Shown here in pieces: positions 1 through 12,559 of a stretch of 64,000 bases of DNA; position 1 is the first letter of the stretch; every line of letters starts with the position of its first letter. A model generated the notes under the pieces. It did not search any database. It was not told where the DNA came from and was given only the letters and a program-made list of their open reading frames with translations. The position numbers were made by a program, and so were the translations under genes. Source of the stretch: Copromyces sp. CBS 386.78 (Eukaryota > Ascomycota > Sordariomycetes > Sordariales > Sordariaceae). Location: positions 1 to 64,000 of the forward strand of contig MU839259.1 of assembly GCA_030685235.1 (NCBI GenBank), in the 5' to 3' direction.

Positions 1-95
1 ACCCTAACCCTAACCCTAACCCTAACCCTAACCCTAACCCTAACCCTAACCCTAACCCTAACCCTAACCCTAACCCTAACCCTAACCCTAACCCT
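1..95. repeat. Telomere repeat tract (CCCTAA)n
   Basis: About sixteen uninterrupted CCCTAA units (TTAGGG on the other strand) begin at base 1 and stop near base 95, where unique sequence starts. This is the canonical telomere repeat of Neurospora and most filamentous fungi. The C-rich strand reads 5' to 3' into the chromosome, so base 1 is the physical chromosome end, or close to it. Only a single imperfect unit (TACCCTAATT, near 110) follows, so the junction is abrupt. Confidence 0.98.
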
Positions 96-3000
96 TCGAC
101 GCTCTCATATTACCCTAATTATTAATAGAAGGGATTTTCGCTACTCCCTTTATATTTAACGATTTTCCTAGGGTATAATTTAAAAGTAATAGGCTTTTTT
201 ATTTTTATAGTTTTAACCTTCGCTTTAAATAATTCTAATTTTATACTATTATTATTATTATTATTATTAATACCCTTATTAGAATTATCGTTATTAATAG
301 AAGGGGTTTCTTCCTTATTAATTTCCTTCCTTTTAAGAGTTTTCTTAGGGATAATTTTCCGGTCTTCCTAGGATTTCCTTAATAAAATAATTTTTTCTAT
401 ATTAATTATTACTTACATAGCTTACAATTTTATTATACGATTATTATCTTTATCTTCGATTTTATTTTTATATTCTTTATTTTTATTGAAATTTTTATCG
501 GATTTTTCTTCGTTATTTCCTATTTTAATATTATTATTTAAATTTCTACCGAAGGGTTTATTATTATTATTACTATCGTTTTATTAAAAGGATAGAAATT
601 CTTCTTTATTTTTTTCCGATTTATAGTTATTACAAATAGTACGACTACTATTTTTTAAGTTTAATTAATAATATTCGAATATAGTATAATCGGCCTAATA
701 GCGAATTTTATAAGGGATTTATATTTTAGCCTTAATTTAATTTTCTTATTTAATACTTTTAATAGTTAGGAAATTACCCCTTTAGCCGCGATTGCTAATT
801 ATAGTACAATATAGGCAAATAAAACTAAAATCCTTTTAAGCGAGAAATTCGAAGTTTTAGAAGTTTTCTATAGAAGAATTATATTAGTCGGCTCTCTTAC
901 CGAATTAAATATAATTCCCGTAAATCCCCCCCTTAATATTAATTAATATAGATATATAATTTAAAAAAGGGGTTTAAATATTTAGGGTTTCTTATTTCCC
1001 TTCCAGTATAAAAATAGAAACGAAGGTTTTTTAGAGCCGGGAAACGTAGTAAAAATACGAGTAGCGGTTTTTAAAAATAAAAGTAATTAATAAAAGATTA
1101 TTAAAAAAAATAAGGATAAATAAATTTATACGGACGATTAAAATTTTAAATTAAAAGACCTAGGATATATTCCTTCTTTCCTGTAAAGGATATAATATAA
1201 AGATTATATAGTTAAATTCCCTTTTTTTTAATAAATATATATTAAAAGGAAATTATACCCTTATTAATAATTAACGAAAGGAAAATACGATAATATTCGC
1301 TAGCTAATTAAAAAGTATTAATAAATTTTTTAAAAGTAGTAAGGTTTAAAAGTAATACTTATTTTAAATATAATTAGCCTATAAATTTAGGTTAAATAAT
1401 AATAAAAATTTATACTTTACGTACAAAGGTTTTATTAGACGTATAACCCTCCGTACCTTAAAAATTGTTAGGTATAATAGGGTTTATAAAAGGGTTAATA
1501 TAGATTTTAAAAAGGAATTATTTCTTTCTATTAAACTTCTTATTAATATATTTAGAATTATTTTTAATAACGAAGGGATATATAGGAGTAGGGTCTATAT
1601 AAATTGGAAGGGCGAATTTCTTTTTAATTAAAAGGGTTAAATTCAGAATATTAAAAATTGCTTAAAGATTTATACTAATGCGTTTTAAAGGAAGATTTAG
1701 TTATTATATCGCCTCTTAAATAGAATTTATTAAAGTAGGCGAATCATTTCTAAATATAGTAGATAATTAAATTACGTATAATTAAAGAAATAAGATAGAT
1801 ATTGGTAATTAAGAAAAAGAATACGTAAAAAAGAAAAAAAAAATAAGAGGAAGAAATTTGCTAGTGGTTAAAGGGTAAAAATAATAATTCTTTTAAACGT
1901 AGGCGGTACAATTAGTAATTTAAATATTAATTAAGTAATTAGTGTAGGAATATAATAGAAATTTATAAAATAAAGGGACGGGTAAATATTTATAAGAATT
2001 AATAAACAATAATTAAAGTACTATATTACTAGAACGATATTTAATTAATATTTAAACGGATAATAACCGGTATTAATTTATATTTAGGTATTTTCTTTTA
2101 AATCTCTTTAAAAATAAATTTACCCGTCTTATAATAAAATTTCTCTTCTTTCCTTTAATAATAATAATTTATTTATTTAACTAAGAAAGAATATAATTTA
2201 ACCTAAGACCTTTCTTAATTAAAAATAAATATAATAATTAATTTAAATAAATTATTTAAAACTATTTAAGCGTTCTTCGAATAATAGGGTATTAAAGCCA
2301 AAATTTACGAGGAGATCCTTATTTAACCGGGGGAAGTTTATCCGCCGAAACCCGAACCGGCTAAAAATTTCAATTGCGCCGCCAATTAATATTTCCCTAA
2401 ATATACGAAGAATAGGAAATTAAATATTATAGAATTCGGACTTTACGAAATTTAGGGCGATAATAATAATAACGAAAGTATTTTTATTCGAATATTCAAA
2501 ATAGATTTCTACTTACTAGCCGATTAGTAGGTTAATTCCGCTTAACCGAATAAAATTCTATAGAAAAGTCTAACCTTAAAAATAGCTAACCTTTAATACT
2601 ATATAAATATTTACAATTATTTTAATAGGTTTTCTATTATTAGAAGTATTATATAAATATTAAGAAAGTTTAGGGATAGAGTATATGTTCTTCCTAACGT
2701 AGAAATCCTTACGTTAAAAATTATATAGTTTTAAAGCGTAGGGGAAGAAATTATAATTTTTCTTAAAATTACCCAATTTTAATATTTACTTATTTATTAT
2801 AATTAATACTTCGTTTTCGTAATTTATAATTAAGCGGTAATAATATAATATTATTATAATTTAATGTTCGACGAAGAAAGGATAAAATTAATCTATTCCG
2901 CTTATAAAATTTTCGTAGCTTTTTATTATAGTATTTATAATAAATATAGAAAAAGGGTTAATTTAAACGACCGACGGTAGTAATTAAATATAAGATTTCT

Positions 3001-4560
3001 TATTTAATAATTAACGTAGATTTATAATCTTTAAATTTTAGAAGCAGTAAAAATATTCTTTATTAAAATAATGTAAAAGGACTTTTACTTAAATTAGGAT
3101 AATACTTTAATATTAACTTTATAAGAAATAAAGTAGTATTAGCGATTTTAGATTTAATTAAACGACTTTTTATAATTAGAAAGTATAATAGCCCGATAGT
3201 AAATAAAGGCTATATATAATTATATTCGAATAGTCTAAGTACGGTCGATAATAAAGTTAATAAAACTAAAAGAAAGGAGTAATATTTACTAATACTCCTA
3301 AATATATTATAGAAAATTCGCTTAGCCAAATATAGTATAGAATAAATTTCCTTATAGCCTTAAGATATTTAGAAGAAGTAGAAAGTTTAAAATCCTAGAA
3401 GAGGAATAGGGAGAATAGAATGCTTTTTATAACCTACTTAATTAGGGATAGGGAAAACCCTTAAGTTTTATAATTCGCAACGACCTTACTTCCAATAAAG
3501 ATAGAAAAGTAGATCCCCTCCTAACTAATATATTAAAAATACTAGCGGCCGCTCTTAAAACATTTAAATCGCAAAGATTACTAGCCGAAACTCTAAAAGT
3601 ACCCGAAAAAAATCGAAGAGTTATTAAGTATATAAAGGACGAAGAAAAATTAAATATATTAGAATTTAAAGAATAATTTATTATTAATTATTTTATTTTA
3701 CTTACGAAAAAATTAGTAGACGAAAGCCTAAAGGATATAAAGGGGGTTAATAAGCGGATTATTACTATCAAATATAAATATATATTAATATTCGCGAAAA
3801 AGATAATTTAGGGTATATTTCTACCCTCCGTAATTAATATATTTAAATTATAGGAAATTTTTAACCGAAAGAGAAAGGGTATAAAATAATTACGGAAGAA
3901 GGAGTAGGCGAAGAAAGTAAAGGGGACGTGTAAGTAATAAATAAAATATAAAATTATTTATTAATATTATTTATTTAGGACTTTTTATTTTTATATAAAG
4001 TGTAAATTATTACTTACTACTCTAAAGAATATACTTTATTTTTTCTTTTATCGAATATTTAAATTTATAATACGGAAGTAGTTTAATATATTTTTACTAC
4101 TTCCGAAGGGAAAATTTAAATTAGGGCGTTTTATTAGAATAAATATTACAATATTTATAGAATTAAAATATTAAAGAATAAATTTGCTCTAAGGCTAAAT
4201 AAAGGTTAAAGATAAAAAAGTATAAGAAAGATAGTATCCCCTTTTAAGCTATAACGAAATAAGTAAATAGAGAATAATAAATTAAATACTAATATTTTTA
4301 AAATTTTTATAATATTCCTTTTTAAAATCTTTAATCGTATTTATAAAGTACTTTCTATCTTCTTTAATACCGACTTCTAAATCCGTACCTCGTTATTTTA
4401 AGAAAAGTATAGAAGTAAAACTCTATTTTACCTTCTATCTTTCCTTTTAGTAGTTTTATAATTGTAATTTAATAACTCTATTTAATTCTACGGATAAAAT
4501 TATTAATTCTAGATCTACTCTTCGCTATACAAATTTATATAGTGTGGCCCCGTTCCTTTA
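96..4560. repeat. RIP-degraded AT-rich subtelomere
   Basis: About 4.5 kb of very AT-rich DNA, poor in CpA and TpG and rich in TpA, with stop codons in all frames. No intact gene is visible. This composition is that of repeats mutated by RIP, which in Neurospora become DNA-methylated heterochromatin. One plus-strand stretch at about 3480-3950 keeps unusually long open segments (Lys/Leu/Ile-rich, interrupted mainly by TAA/TAG that could derive from CAA/CAG). It is probably a dead transposon protein that I cannot name. Other source elements cannot be identified by eye. Confidence 0.85.
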
Positions 4561-4574
4561 TTAGTGTGGTTTTG

Positions 4575-4904
4575 CTCTATTTTACCAAATGTATACCTAA
4601 ATGTGCACCCAAACTACTATCGCACGTATTATAAAATATCGCCAAGTAAATAACGCGCTTTCGTCTAGCTGACAATTATTAATAATTATTAATAGTTAAT
4701 AATTATAAATAGTTAAGCGATTCAGCCGAACGATTTAATTGAGCGATTCAATTGAGCGATGTACGACCGTATGCGACTATACCGCTAAGTACGCTATAAA
4801 GTACGCTATAAAGTAACTATGGGTATATTTAGGTATATATTTGGGTGCACATCTGGGTATACATCTAGGTACACATCTAGGTATACATCTAGGGCGAAGT
4901 AGAG
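4575..4904. mobile_element. Small inverted-repeat element (MITE-like)
   Basis: A left arm at 4575-4614 (CTCTATTTTACC, then AATGTATACCTAAATGTGCACCC) is matched in inverted orientation by a right arm at about 4843-4904 (GGGTGCACAT, then AGGTATACATCTAGGGCGAAGTAGAG). The interior holds simple duplications such as ATTGAGCGATTCA and ACGCTATAAAGT. There is no coding capacity in roughly 330 bp. The form fits a miniature inverted-repeat element or the collapsed ends of a DNA transposon. I could not define a target-site duplication, so the exact edges are uncertain. Confidence 0.45.
4821..4890 (+). repeat. 12-bp tandem repeat, consensus RGGTRYACATCT
   Basis: Four clean 12-bp units lie at 4843-4854, 4855-4866, 4867-4878 and 4879-4890 (GGGTGCACATCT, GGGTATACATCT, AGGTACACATCT, AGGTATACATCT). 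They are preceded by two more degenerate units from 4821. Differences between units are transitions, as expected after RIP. The array forms the inner part of the right arm of the inverted-repeat element. Confidence 0.75.
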
Positions 4905-5049
4905 TGTGGACCGCGATTTGGATGCGAGCGATTTAATTGGTTCAAAAGTTTTGGTGTGTATTAGCGCGCGGGAAGGGTGTAAGTGGGTGGGGCTACGGTA
5001 TAGGAAGACTTTTACTACGGTCCGAAAAGACTTTCTCTTTTAAATTTGT

Positions 5050-5338
5050 TTTCTTTTTATTTTATATTTATTTATCTTTTTATTTCCATATTTATTTATC
5101 TTTTTATTTTTATATTTATTTATCTTTTTTTTTTCTTTTTCTTTTTCTTTTTTCTTTTTCTTTTTCTTTTTCTTTTTCTTTTTCTTTTTCTTTTTCTTTT
5201 TCTTTTTCTTTTTCCTTCTCTTTTCTTTTCTTTTATTTTTCTTTTATTTTTCTTTTATTTTTATTTTATTTTTATTTTTATTTTTATTTTTATTTTTATT
5301 TTTATTTTTATTTTTATTTTTATTTTTATTTTTATTAG
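5050..5338. repeat. Pyrimidine microsatellites (CTTTTT)n and (TTTTTA)n
   Basis: A run of TTTATTTAT-type repeats passes into about 14 copies of CTTTTT (about 5130-5215) and then about 13 copies of TTTTTA (about 5265-5335). One strand is almost pure pyrimidine. Reading frames through it give only Phe-Ser and Phe-Tyr dipeptide runs, which is a by-product of the repeat and not a gene. Confidence 0.9.
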
Positions 5339-5339
5339 T

Positions 5340-7979
5340 AAAGAAAAAAACTTAGTCGTTTTCAAAAATCCTTCCAAGAAAAAAGGCCGCACCGGCCATA
5401 GGAAATTGCCGGCCGGTTAATTCCCTACCGGCTGGCAAAAAAACTTGGTCATTTTCAACTAAAATCTAAGAAAAACGCTTCTTTTCGATTTTTCTCAACA
5501 ACCAAGCATCGAAAAAAAGAGTAACCGGTACCAAAATAACCGCCTAATCGAGGTGGTCATTTTAGTAGTCTTCTCATTTTGGTGCATCCCCTAAAAGTGG
5601 CTCTTTTTCATTGAATTAGAAAAGTGTTTAGAAAAGTGTTTCGCATCTCTACCAGGATCTACCCTTCTAACCAATCAATCGAATGCGAAACACAGTGCGA
5701 AAAACAACGCACGGATCAACATGTCGTCTGTGTTTTTTTGCATTTGCAGCGTCTAAACAGAAACACCACGCCGCGCTGCGTCGATGGGCCCACGGACCAC
5801 GACCTTTGGTGGTTTCCGTGACACCTTTGGTGCCGTGGGCGCCATCTCCTTACTTAGGCATGGTGTTTCAATTAAAAATATTTTATTATTTAAATATTAC
5901 TTTATTAACTTTTATAGTAGCCGCGTACTAATGTAATTATATCCCCTAAGGCGATACGGTAATTCTACAAAGTATATTTAAAGGCTCTAATATTACTAGA
6001 TTAATTGGCGGCGGAATAGAAGCGGAGAAGGACGTTAGAAGAAACGGAGGAACTAGCTATAAAAGTGGAAGCTCCGCGAATGAAATATAGGAGGAGGTCG
6101 CTACGATTAGCGGCTATAAAAGTTTTTTACGGTTGGACTAAACGTTTAATAGGGTTATTTATTATTTTATATAATTTTAATTAATTATATTATTTCTTTT
6201 AATCCGAAGAAGTATTATAAAGTTAGCTTATATCGTATATACTAGTAATAATAGTTTTTTAAAACTACTATTACTATCGGTTAATTAGCTGTAGCCTCCC
6301 GCTATAAACTTACTAAGGTTTATAGTTCGAGTCCTATAAAAGCTAGCCTTTCGAGCGTATATTTATACTTCTCTCCTTTCTTCTCTTCGTACAATTACGT
6401 ATATTTTATATTTATACCTAACTTCTCGCCTTCTACCCATAATAAGAAGTTTGTTTGTAGAAGAGGAGTAATATAACGGTTTTAGTTATTATATATTAGA
6501 ACTTTCAAAAACTATTAAAGTTCTTATTATTATATAGGTTCTATTTATTCTTATTTATTTAAATTCCCTTTATAAGTTTGGCAGTCGCTTACAATTTAGG
6601 TATAAAACTCAGCTCTTATATCCTACCTTCTTATTTAGGATTTCATCCCTCTTTAACTTCTTATTATTATAGGATTAGCTTATAACATACCTACCCTACA
6701 CTCGTACTATATTTATTGTTATAGTACGGTTACGTACAAAGTTATGTGCGCGTACGGCCTAGCTTTAAGGCTCTCGCCTATATAGCTAGTCTTCCGTATA
6801 TATTCTTCTTTTCCTCTCCTTCGTACAACAACGTATATCCTACCCTACCCCCAATAGTGCCTCACTCTGTAATACTTGTTTTTCGTCCAAGTTAGGTAGT
6901 TAGGTAGTATAATCTTTGTACTTCGTACGCATCCTTCTCTACGTATAACAAGTACGGTATATTAAGTTAAAAAAGGGTACGCGAGGATATATAGGGCGGT
7001 GCGGGAAGTTAAGCTCTTAATTAACTTGAACGAAAGACAAGAAGTTAAAGTGGAAAGAAAACTTAAAAGGGAAGGATAAACGCGAGGCCTAGGTTTTATA
7101 CCCAGACTTCTAAAAGCTAAGTCTAGAACCTTAGAGATTTAGTAAGAGAAATCTTTCCCGCACGCACCCTACGACCTACTAGCACGTAGTGTGGAGAAAT
7201 GTTAGCTGTCATATAAATTATCATATTTTAACAATAAAGCTAACCGTTTCGAATAGTTATTACCATTTAAATTACCTAGCTATATAACCCAAAATATACT
7301 ATAACCAAACTACTCCAGATCACTCAAATCTCATAATAAATCTATTTATTTAGTACAATCTACTATAAAAATGACCGCTCTATTTACTCTATCGTTTTCA
7401 AAGGACGAAAGCTTAGAGAGGAAACGATATTTCGATAAATACCCGCTATAAGGTAGTTACGAGAAGTATATACAAATGCGCTGCGCTATACAAATAGGCT
7501 GTACAAATGCGCTATGTAAATGCGCTATGCAATACGCTGTGCAAATGCGTTGTATGTAGGTTTGAAAGTGCGAAGATGAGTACAATGTTTCAACGTATTG
7601 AAATATCGAAATTTAGCAGCCAAAAACGGGGTTTACGATATCAGGTGTCATCCAGCTGCAAGGCCCACTTTCTGGTGGGGACTACGTGCCAGTAGGTGTT
7701 GGGGTGCGTGCGGGAAGGATTTCTCTTTAGTAAATGGAAACCTAGTAAATAGAAGGTACCTAACCTTCGTAAACAATGTCCAGCCTTCGTAAATAGGACA
7801 TAGAACCTATAACGGCACCAGCCGTCACAGTCAGTTCAAACAACCTACCTCAACACACGCTGAAAACGGCAGGGCCTTTAAAGAGAAAACTAGGAAATTC
7901 ACATTCCGCTGTCTACAATAATAAACACCTTTATCATACCCAAAAAAAAAAAAAAAAGGCCGCTCATTATGCAACCAGC
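5340..7979. other. Mixed subtelomeric DNA, no gene seen
   Basis: From 5340 to 5870 the composition is near normal. Two related direct segments (AAAAAACTTAGTCGTTTTCA at about 5344 and AAAAAACTTGGTCATTTTCA at about 5438) flank a small cluster of CCGG-rich inverted repeats. From 5870 to 7560 it is again AT-rich and RIP-like. From 7560 to 7979 it is less AT-rich and ends in an A16 tract just outside the stop codon of the minus-strand transporter gene. Short open frames here have no recognisable motif. Confidence 0.6.
7470..7556. repeat. 13-bp minisatellite (TACAAATGCGCTA-like)
   Basis: About six imperfect units of 12-13 bp with the core (T)RCAAATGCGCT(A/G) lie between 7470 and 7556, for example TACAAATGCGCTA, TGTAAATGCGCTA and TGCAAATGCGTTG. 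Most differences between units are transitions; one unit lacks a base. It sits at the inner margin of the AT-rich subtelomere. Confidence 0.6.
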
Positions 7980-10485
7980 TCACTCCTCCCCCTCCACCTC
8001 CGTCATCTTCAACGCATCCCCAACATCGCTGACAAAATGCCCCTCACCCCCAACCAACTCTACAATCCCGCTCTTCTCCATCATCCTCCACACCTCACTC
8101 TCCTTGCTATCCTTTCCTCCGGGAACCCGACTAAAGAAGACCCTTACGCCCCTTTCTCTATAACCCCTAACAATCTCTTCCAGTACTTGGGTCCCGCTCC
8201 CATCCATGCTCGTCACCCCATGGACATCAAAGATGATATTCTTGTTACTGTCTTCCTGCCTCAGTCTTGGCAGGGCTGGGTGGGCCTCGTTTGTTCCGTA
8301 GCGCTCCAGTCTTCTCAGCCTGGACTTGAGTTCGCCGGTGTTGGCGAAAGTCAACGGCTCGGGGATCTTGACGATCAGACAGCCCTCGATGAATTCCAGA
8401 CGGTCGTTGGGGGAGTCGGTGAAGAACTCTGCATTTTCGAACCGGTTGGTGCCTGGGATGCGCCCCAGGATCTGAATACGTGGACGTGTGGCGTTGCGGA
8501 TGACTTGCAGCAGGGAGAGGCCGACGCCGATGGCCATGCCGAGAGTTAAGGAGAAGAAAATGGTGGAGAGGAGGATGATGGACATGAGCGCGAGCTCGGG
8601 CCAGGCGCGTAGGCGCAGGAAGAAGGTGATGTCGTGCGGGCATTCTTCGATTAAGGACCAGGCTACGACGCTGATGAGGGATGAAAGGACGGGTTTCTGT
8701 CACATGTCAGTACCACAAGTGAGGAGAAGAGGGACCTTCGTAGATGGGCCTGGCGGAAAGAAGACTTACAGGAAGATAGTAGAGATACGGAAGGAGAAAC
8801 AAGATGGTGAACAGAGTCAGGAGACTGAGAATGATGGAGCTCATAGGCGTCTTTCCACCAGTAGCCTTGTTGACCTTGCTTCTCCCGTAGCCTCCAAAAG
8901 CCGGCAAGCTCATGAAGCATGCTCCCACAAAATTCGCCGCGCCCAGGGCCACCAATTCTCTGTTTGCGCTCAGCTGAACCCCGGCGAATGGCTCGCTGCC
9001 CGAGATACTCTTGGCAGCGACCGAACTCTCAAAGAAACCCAGCAGGGCAATCAAGAATGATGTGCCCATCGAGTCCCTCATGAGCTGCATATTGCTGGGC
9101 TGGAACGGCCAGTAGAACTTGAACGTCTGATGGCTCGCCGCCTCCACCGTGCCCAACACCGCAACACCCTTCTTATCCCACTCGAACCAGTAAGCCAGAA
9201 ATGCCGACAACACCACAACCAAGAACCGATCCGGCACGTACGCCACGCCCGGGTACCTCGGTTGCACCCTCCTTTTGATCTCCCTGCAAACCATGATCAC
9301 CAGGAAGCTCGTGCCGGCCACGATGGCAGTCAGCGTATGCACCTTATCCAAGTTCCCAAAGATGAACCTCAGCTTCTCAACCGAGCTCCCGTGCCCAACG
9401 CCGGGGTGCTTGGCGACAAGATGGTTCAGCCCAAGCTCCGGGATGAGCTGATCAACAGAAATGACGACACCGATGGCGGAAATGAACCCCCTCAGGAACG
9501 GCCTAGACAACACACTATCCAAGAAGCCCAGCCTCGCCACTCCAGCAGCAAAGACGATGGCGCCGGCCATACCAGCCACGACTCCACAGATCCTGGCATG
9601 CAGCACGCGATCCTCGTCTCCGCCCCTTCCCAAGTCGACGCTAGCTTTCACCACCGTGCCGACCAACAGACTACCAGCCGCTTCAGGGCCGACGATCATA
9701 GCCGGGCAGGACCCCAATAGCGCGTAGACCAGCGGGTTCCAGACGAAGGAGTACAGCCCGTTGATAGCCGGGACGTGGGCGAGGTTATCCGCGAGACTAA
9801 GAGCCATGGGGACGTACATGCCTGCCACCGTCAGGGCGGCGACGAAGTCGCCTTTGAAGTAGGACCAGCTGTATTCCCGAGCCCAGACCAGGACGGGTAG
9901 GTAGTACGAGAGGTACATGCCCGGGGTGTCCTTAACACCGTGACGACGGGCAAGATGTCTCGATGTGTTGATCTTCTGGGTGGTGATGCGAGAGGAGAGG
10001 TGGCGTTTCCAGCTCTTTCGCTTTTTCGGCGGTTTTCCTGACGCGGGCCCTTCGCCGTTGGCTGGCGAGGCTGGCTCGGAGTCATAGGCGGAGAAATCGA
10101 GGTCGGTGTCGGTGGGCGTGTCGAAGGGGAAGCCGGGAAGCGAGTCGACGTCACTGGCGTTGGCAGGGCTCATGGTTGCCTTCCGGTCAGCTGCGGTAAA
10201 GGTGCCGTGGCCGCGCTCGCGGGAGAGAAGGCTGGTTCTCTCGTTCGGAGCACTAAAGCGGACGGTCCTCTCACCACTTGGCCCAGCGCCGTTGTCTTCA
10301 TCGCCACCGCGCTCAAAGTCCGAGGTCGAGCTGTGCGATGAGGAGACAGTGTAGCTCTTCCGGAGACCGCTGGGTTGGGCTGGGGCGTGGTCGTGGGCGG
10401 AGCCCCCCGCTGGGGCCGGTACATTAGGCGGGTTCGAGTTCAACGGCCCGGCGTCGAAGCGCGAGGAGGAAGATGGGGAGGGCAT
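7980..10485 (-). CDS. SulP/SLC26 anion (sulfate) transporter with STAS domain
   Basis: Two exons, 10485-8770 and 8696-7980, join across a 73-nt intron (donor GTAAGT, branch TACTGAC, acceptor CAG) to give 810 residues. Residues 1-185 are a Ser/Pro-rich, probably cytosolic tail. About residues 190-635 hold the hydrophobic SulP core, including the conserved LYSFVWNPLVYALLGSCPAMIVGPEAA stretch around the third helix. The C-terminal 160 residues form a STAS domain (FDVHGVTSMDGSGTQVLEEI). SulP proteins carry sulfate or related anions across membranes. The long N-terminus is closer to the uncharacterised yeast YPR003C type than to the Neurospora sulfate permeases cys-13/cys-14, so substrate and membrane are uncertain. 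The start ATG has no in-frame competitor. This is the most telomere-proximal gene, isolated between two RIP-degraded blocks, yet its frame is intact. Confidence 0.93.
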
Positions 10486-11271
10486 GGTCGCGGGCCTTGA
10501 CCGGATCGAAACAAATCACAGAGCTCGCGCGTGGGTTGTCGTCGTGTTTAAGCTTGAGCAGCTTGTAGGACTCGGTCGCTATGGTGAATACATCGGTCAC
10601 CCGATCTGATGTCTGTCGTGCTTCTTTCGATCGTCTGGTGTCGTGTCGTTTCGTGTCGTGTCTACCTAAGGTAGGTAGATATGTGGGCGATGGATGGAGG
10701 AGGTGTCGGTGAACGTTCGGTTGCCAATAAATATAAAAACCCAGCCTAACACAGCTGAGTGATGTGCTCAAAGCCTAACTGATTGATCCCATTAAGGTTA
10801 GCCCGGAGACAGCGGAATAAGAGTTTTTGCCTCTGATGGCTTTACCTAAAAGTTACAAATAGGTTGTTTGGGGATGGCTTGGCTACTTGGCCCGCCGTCT
10901 GCTACGGTGCGATGCGGTTGGCCATTGGTGCGGGGGAACGTCACAGGGGCCTAAGAAACCTCCTGTAACTTGGAAGATCTTAGGGGTCTAAACCACCTGA
11001 CCTCCTACAAGTAGGTACACCCCAGTTTCACCGTTTCAAAGCGTGTTGAGAAACCAGAGTCGTTGATGTGTTTCTCTATACAATAACCATCTCCAAACGT
11101 CGTGCAGATCTGTGTCGGCGGCACGGCTGAAGTGGTGCACTGACAGTGACTGACATCTGGATCTGGGGCAATTGTCAGGGGGCCCGGGAGTCGTCAATCA
11201 AGATCGGCCCCACAAGGCTGCGGTGCTCGGGCCTACCGGACGGGGACGGGACACCACAGCGGAACTGCGGA
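10486..11271. promoter_or_regulatory. Upstream region of the SulP gene
   Basis: Normal-composition DNA between the transporter start codon and the left LTR. It contains the near-palindrome CTACCTAAGGTAGGTAG at about 10662, a motif type that recurs in several upstream regions of this window. The sequence AATAAATATAAAAACC at about 10727-10742 is AT-rich on either strand; no clear TATA box for the minus-strand gene stands out. No other gene is visible. Confidence 0.5.
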
Positions 11272-11410
11272 TGTAAAATATAATGTTGTTATATTCGGTC
11301 TAGCTTGGGTTAAAGAGGAGAAGAAGACTACAATACAAGGGTGCCCTACAAGGGAGCCAATTTTGTACCCCGAACAACCAGAATGTATGTAACTTATAAA
11401 GTAGGTTACA
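11272..11410 (-). repeat. Left LTR (3' LTR of the minus-strand element), 139 bp
   Basis: Aligns without gaps to 19840-19978 with 12 differences, all transitions. In this copy the seven RIP-type changes (to A or T) all lie in the right half, at LTR positions 89, 115, 117, 120, 124, 132 and 136. Its left half keeps the ancestral G residues. Confidence 0.92.
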
Positions 11411-12559
11411 GAATCCCCCCAACCCATTTCAAAATAGCATCGTCCACAAAGTAAAATAACTTCCACTAAGAAAGGCCCTCTTCCAATAATTTCTAAATAG
11501 CCTCATCCCTATTTCCTAATTACCCCTCGTATAGTATAACTTCTACTTTAATACCTATTTCCCTCCGTTATTTCTTCAATTCCTCAAATAATACTAAATT
11601 AACTTTTTCCACCCTTTCTAAGTCCTTTTCAAACACCTACTCTACCTTTTCTATATATTTCTTTATATAATCGATATATAGCTTCCTTCTTACTCTATTC
11701 TTATTAATATATTTAACTATATATATCTATAATATAATCACCTCTATAACCTCCTATAGCCTAACCTAAATTAACTTAAATTTTAAATAGGTTTTATTTT
11801 TATTTATCTCCTATACCCAATCCCCTACCGAAAATTACTCTTTTAATTCCGCATCCCCATTCTCTACCGCCTTTACTACATACTTATCCTCTACTAAAAT
11901 TCTCTCTTCCTCTTTCCTACTAATAAATTCTAATACCCTATTATAATTATCTTCGTCTTCGTTAAATTCGTTTATTAATATCGGCTCCTCTTTTAAAATT
12001 TTATATTATTTTATAATTTTATTAGTAAATTCAATATATTCTAGCTAGTATTCTAATAGTATTTTAAATAGCGTTATTCTAATATTAAATATAAATTTAG
12101 TATTTAACTTATTTACTACGGATAATAAAATAATAAACCAAATTCTTAACTCTTATCCTTTCTGTTCCGTTCTTTATTTCTTCAATTAAATAATAATTAA
12201 TCCTATATATTTTTCGATTAATCTTATTAATTTTAAATTTATAATTAAACCGAATAGTATTTCTATTCTATAATTCGCTATAATCGCTCTTAATATATTA
12301 TTCTAGAAATACTTCCTATTATTATAATATATCTAAAACGGCCAACCGAATATTAGGAACTAAATATATAATAATATATTAACTATAATTACTATTATCG
12401 CCTCAAATAAAGCTACCGCTAATACGAATTATAAAAAATAGTCGATTCTAACGAAAATATACTCTATACTATCTTTTAATTTCGGTATTAACGGCCCTAG
12501 GAAATCTATATTAAATAACCCTATTAATTGGAATATTATAATTATCTTTAAAATCGCCG

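Noticed and set aside
4937..5420. Open frames of 124-133 codons through the pyrimidine repeat
   Set aside because: They consist of Phe-Ser and Phe-Tyr dipeptides produced by (CTTTTT)n and (TTTTTA)n; no real protein signal.
6285..6365. tRNA-like segment with a TTCGAGTCC B-box-like motif and an 8-bp hairpin (CTATAAAC / GTTTATAG)
   Set aside because: A proper T stem and acceptor stem cannot be formed; T-stem pairs mismatch. At most a RIP-damaged tRNA or SINE fragment, or chance.
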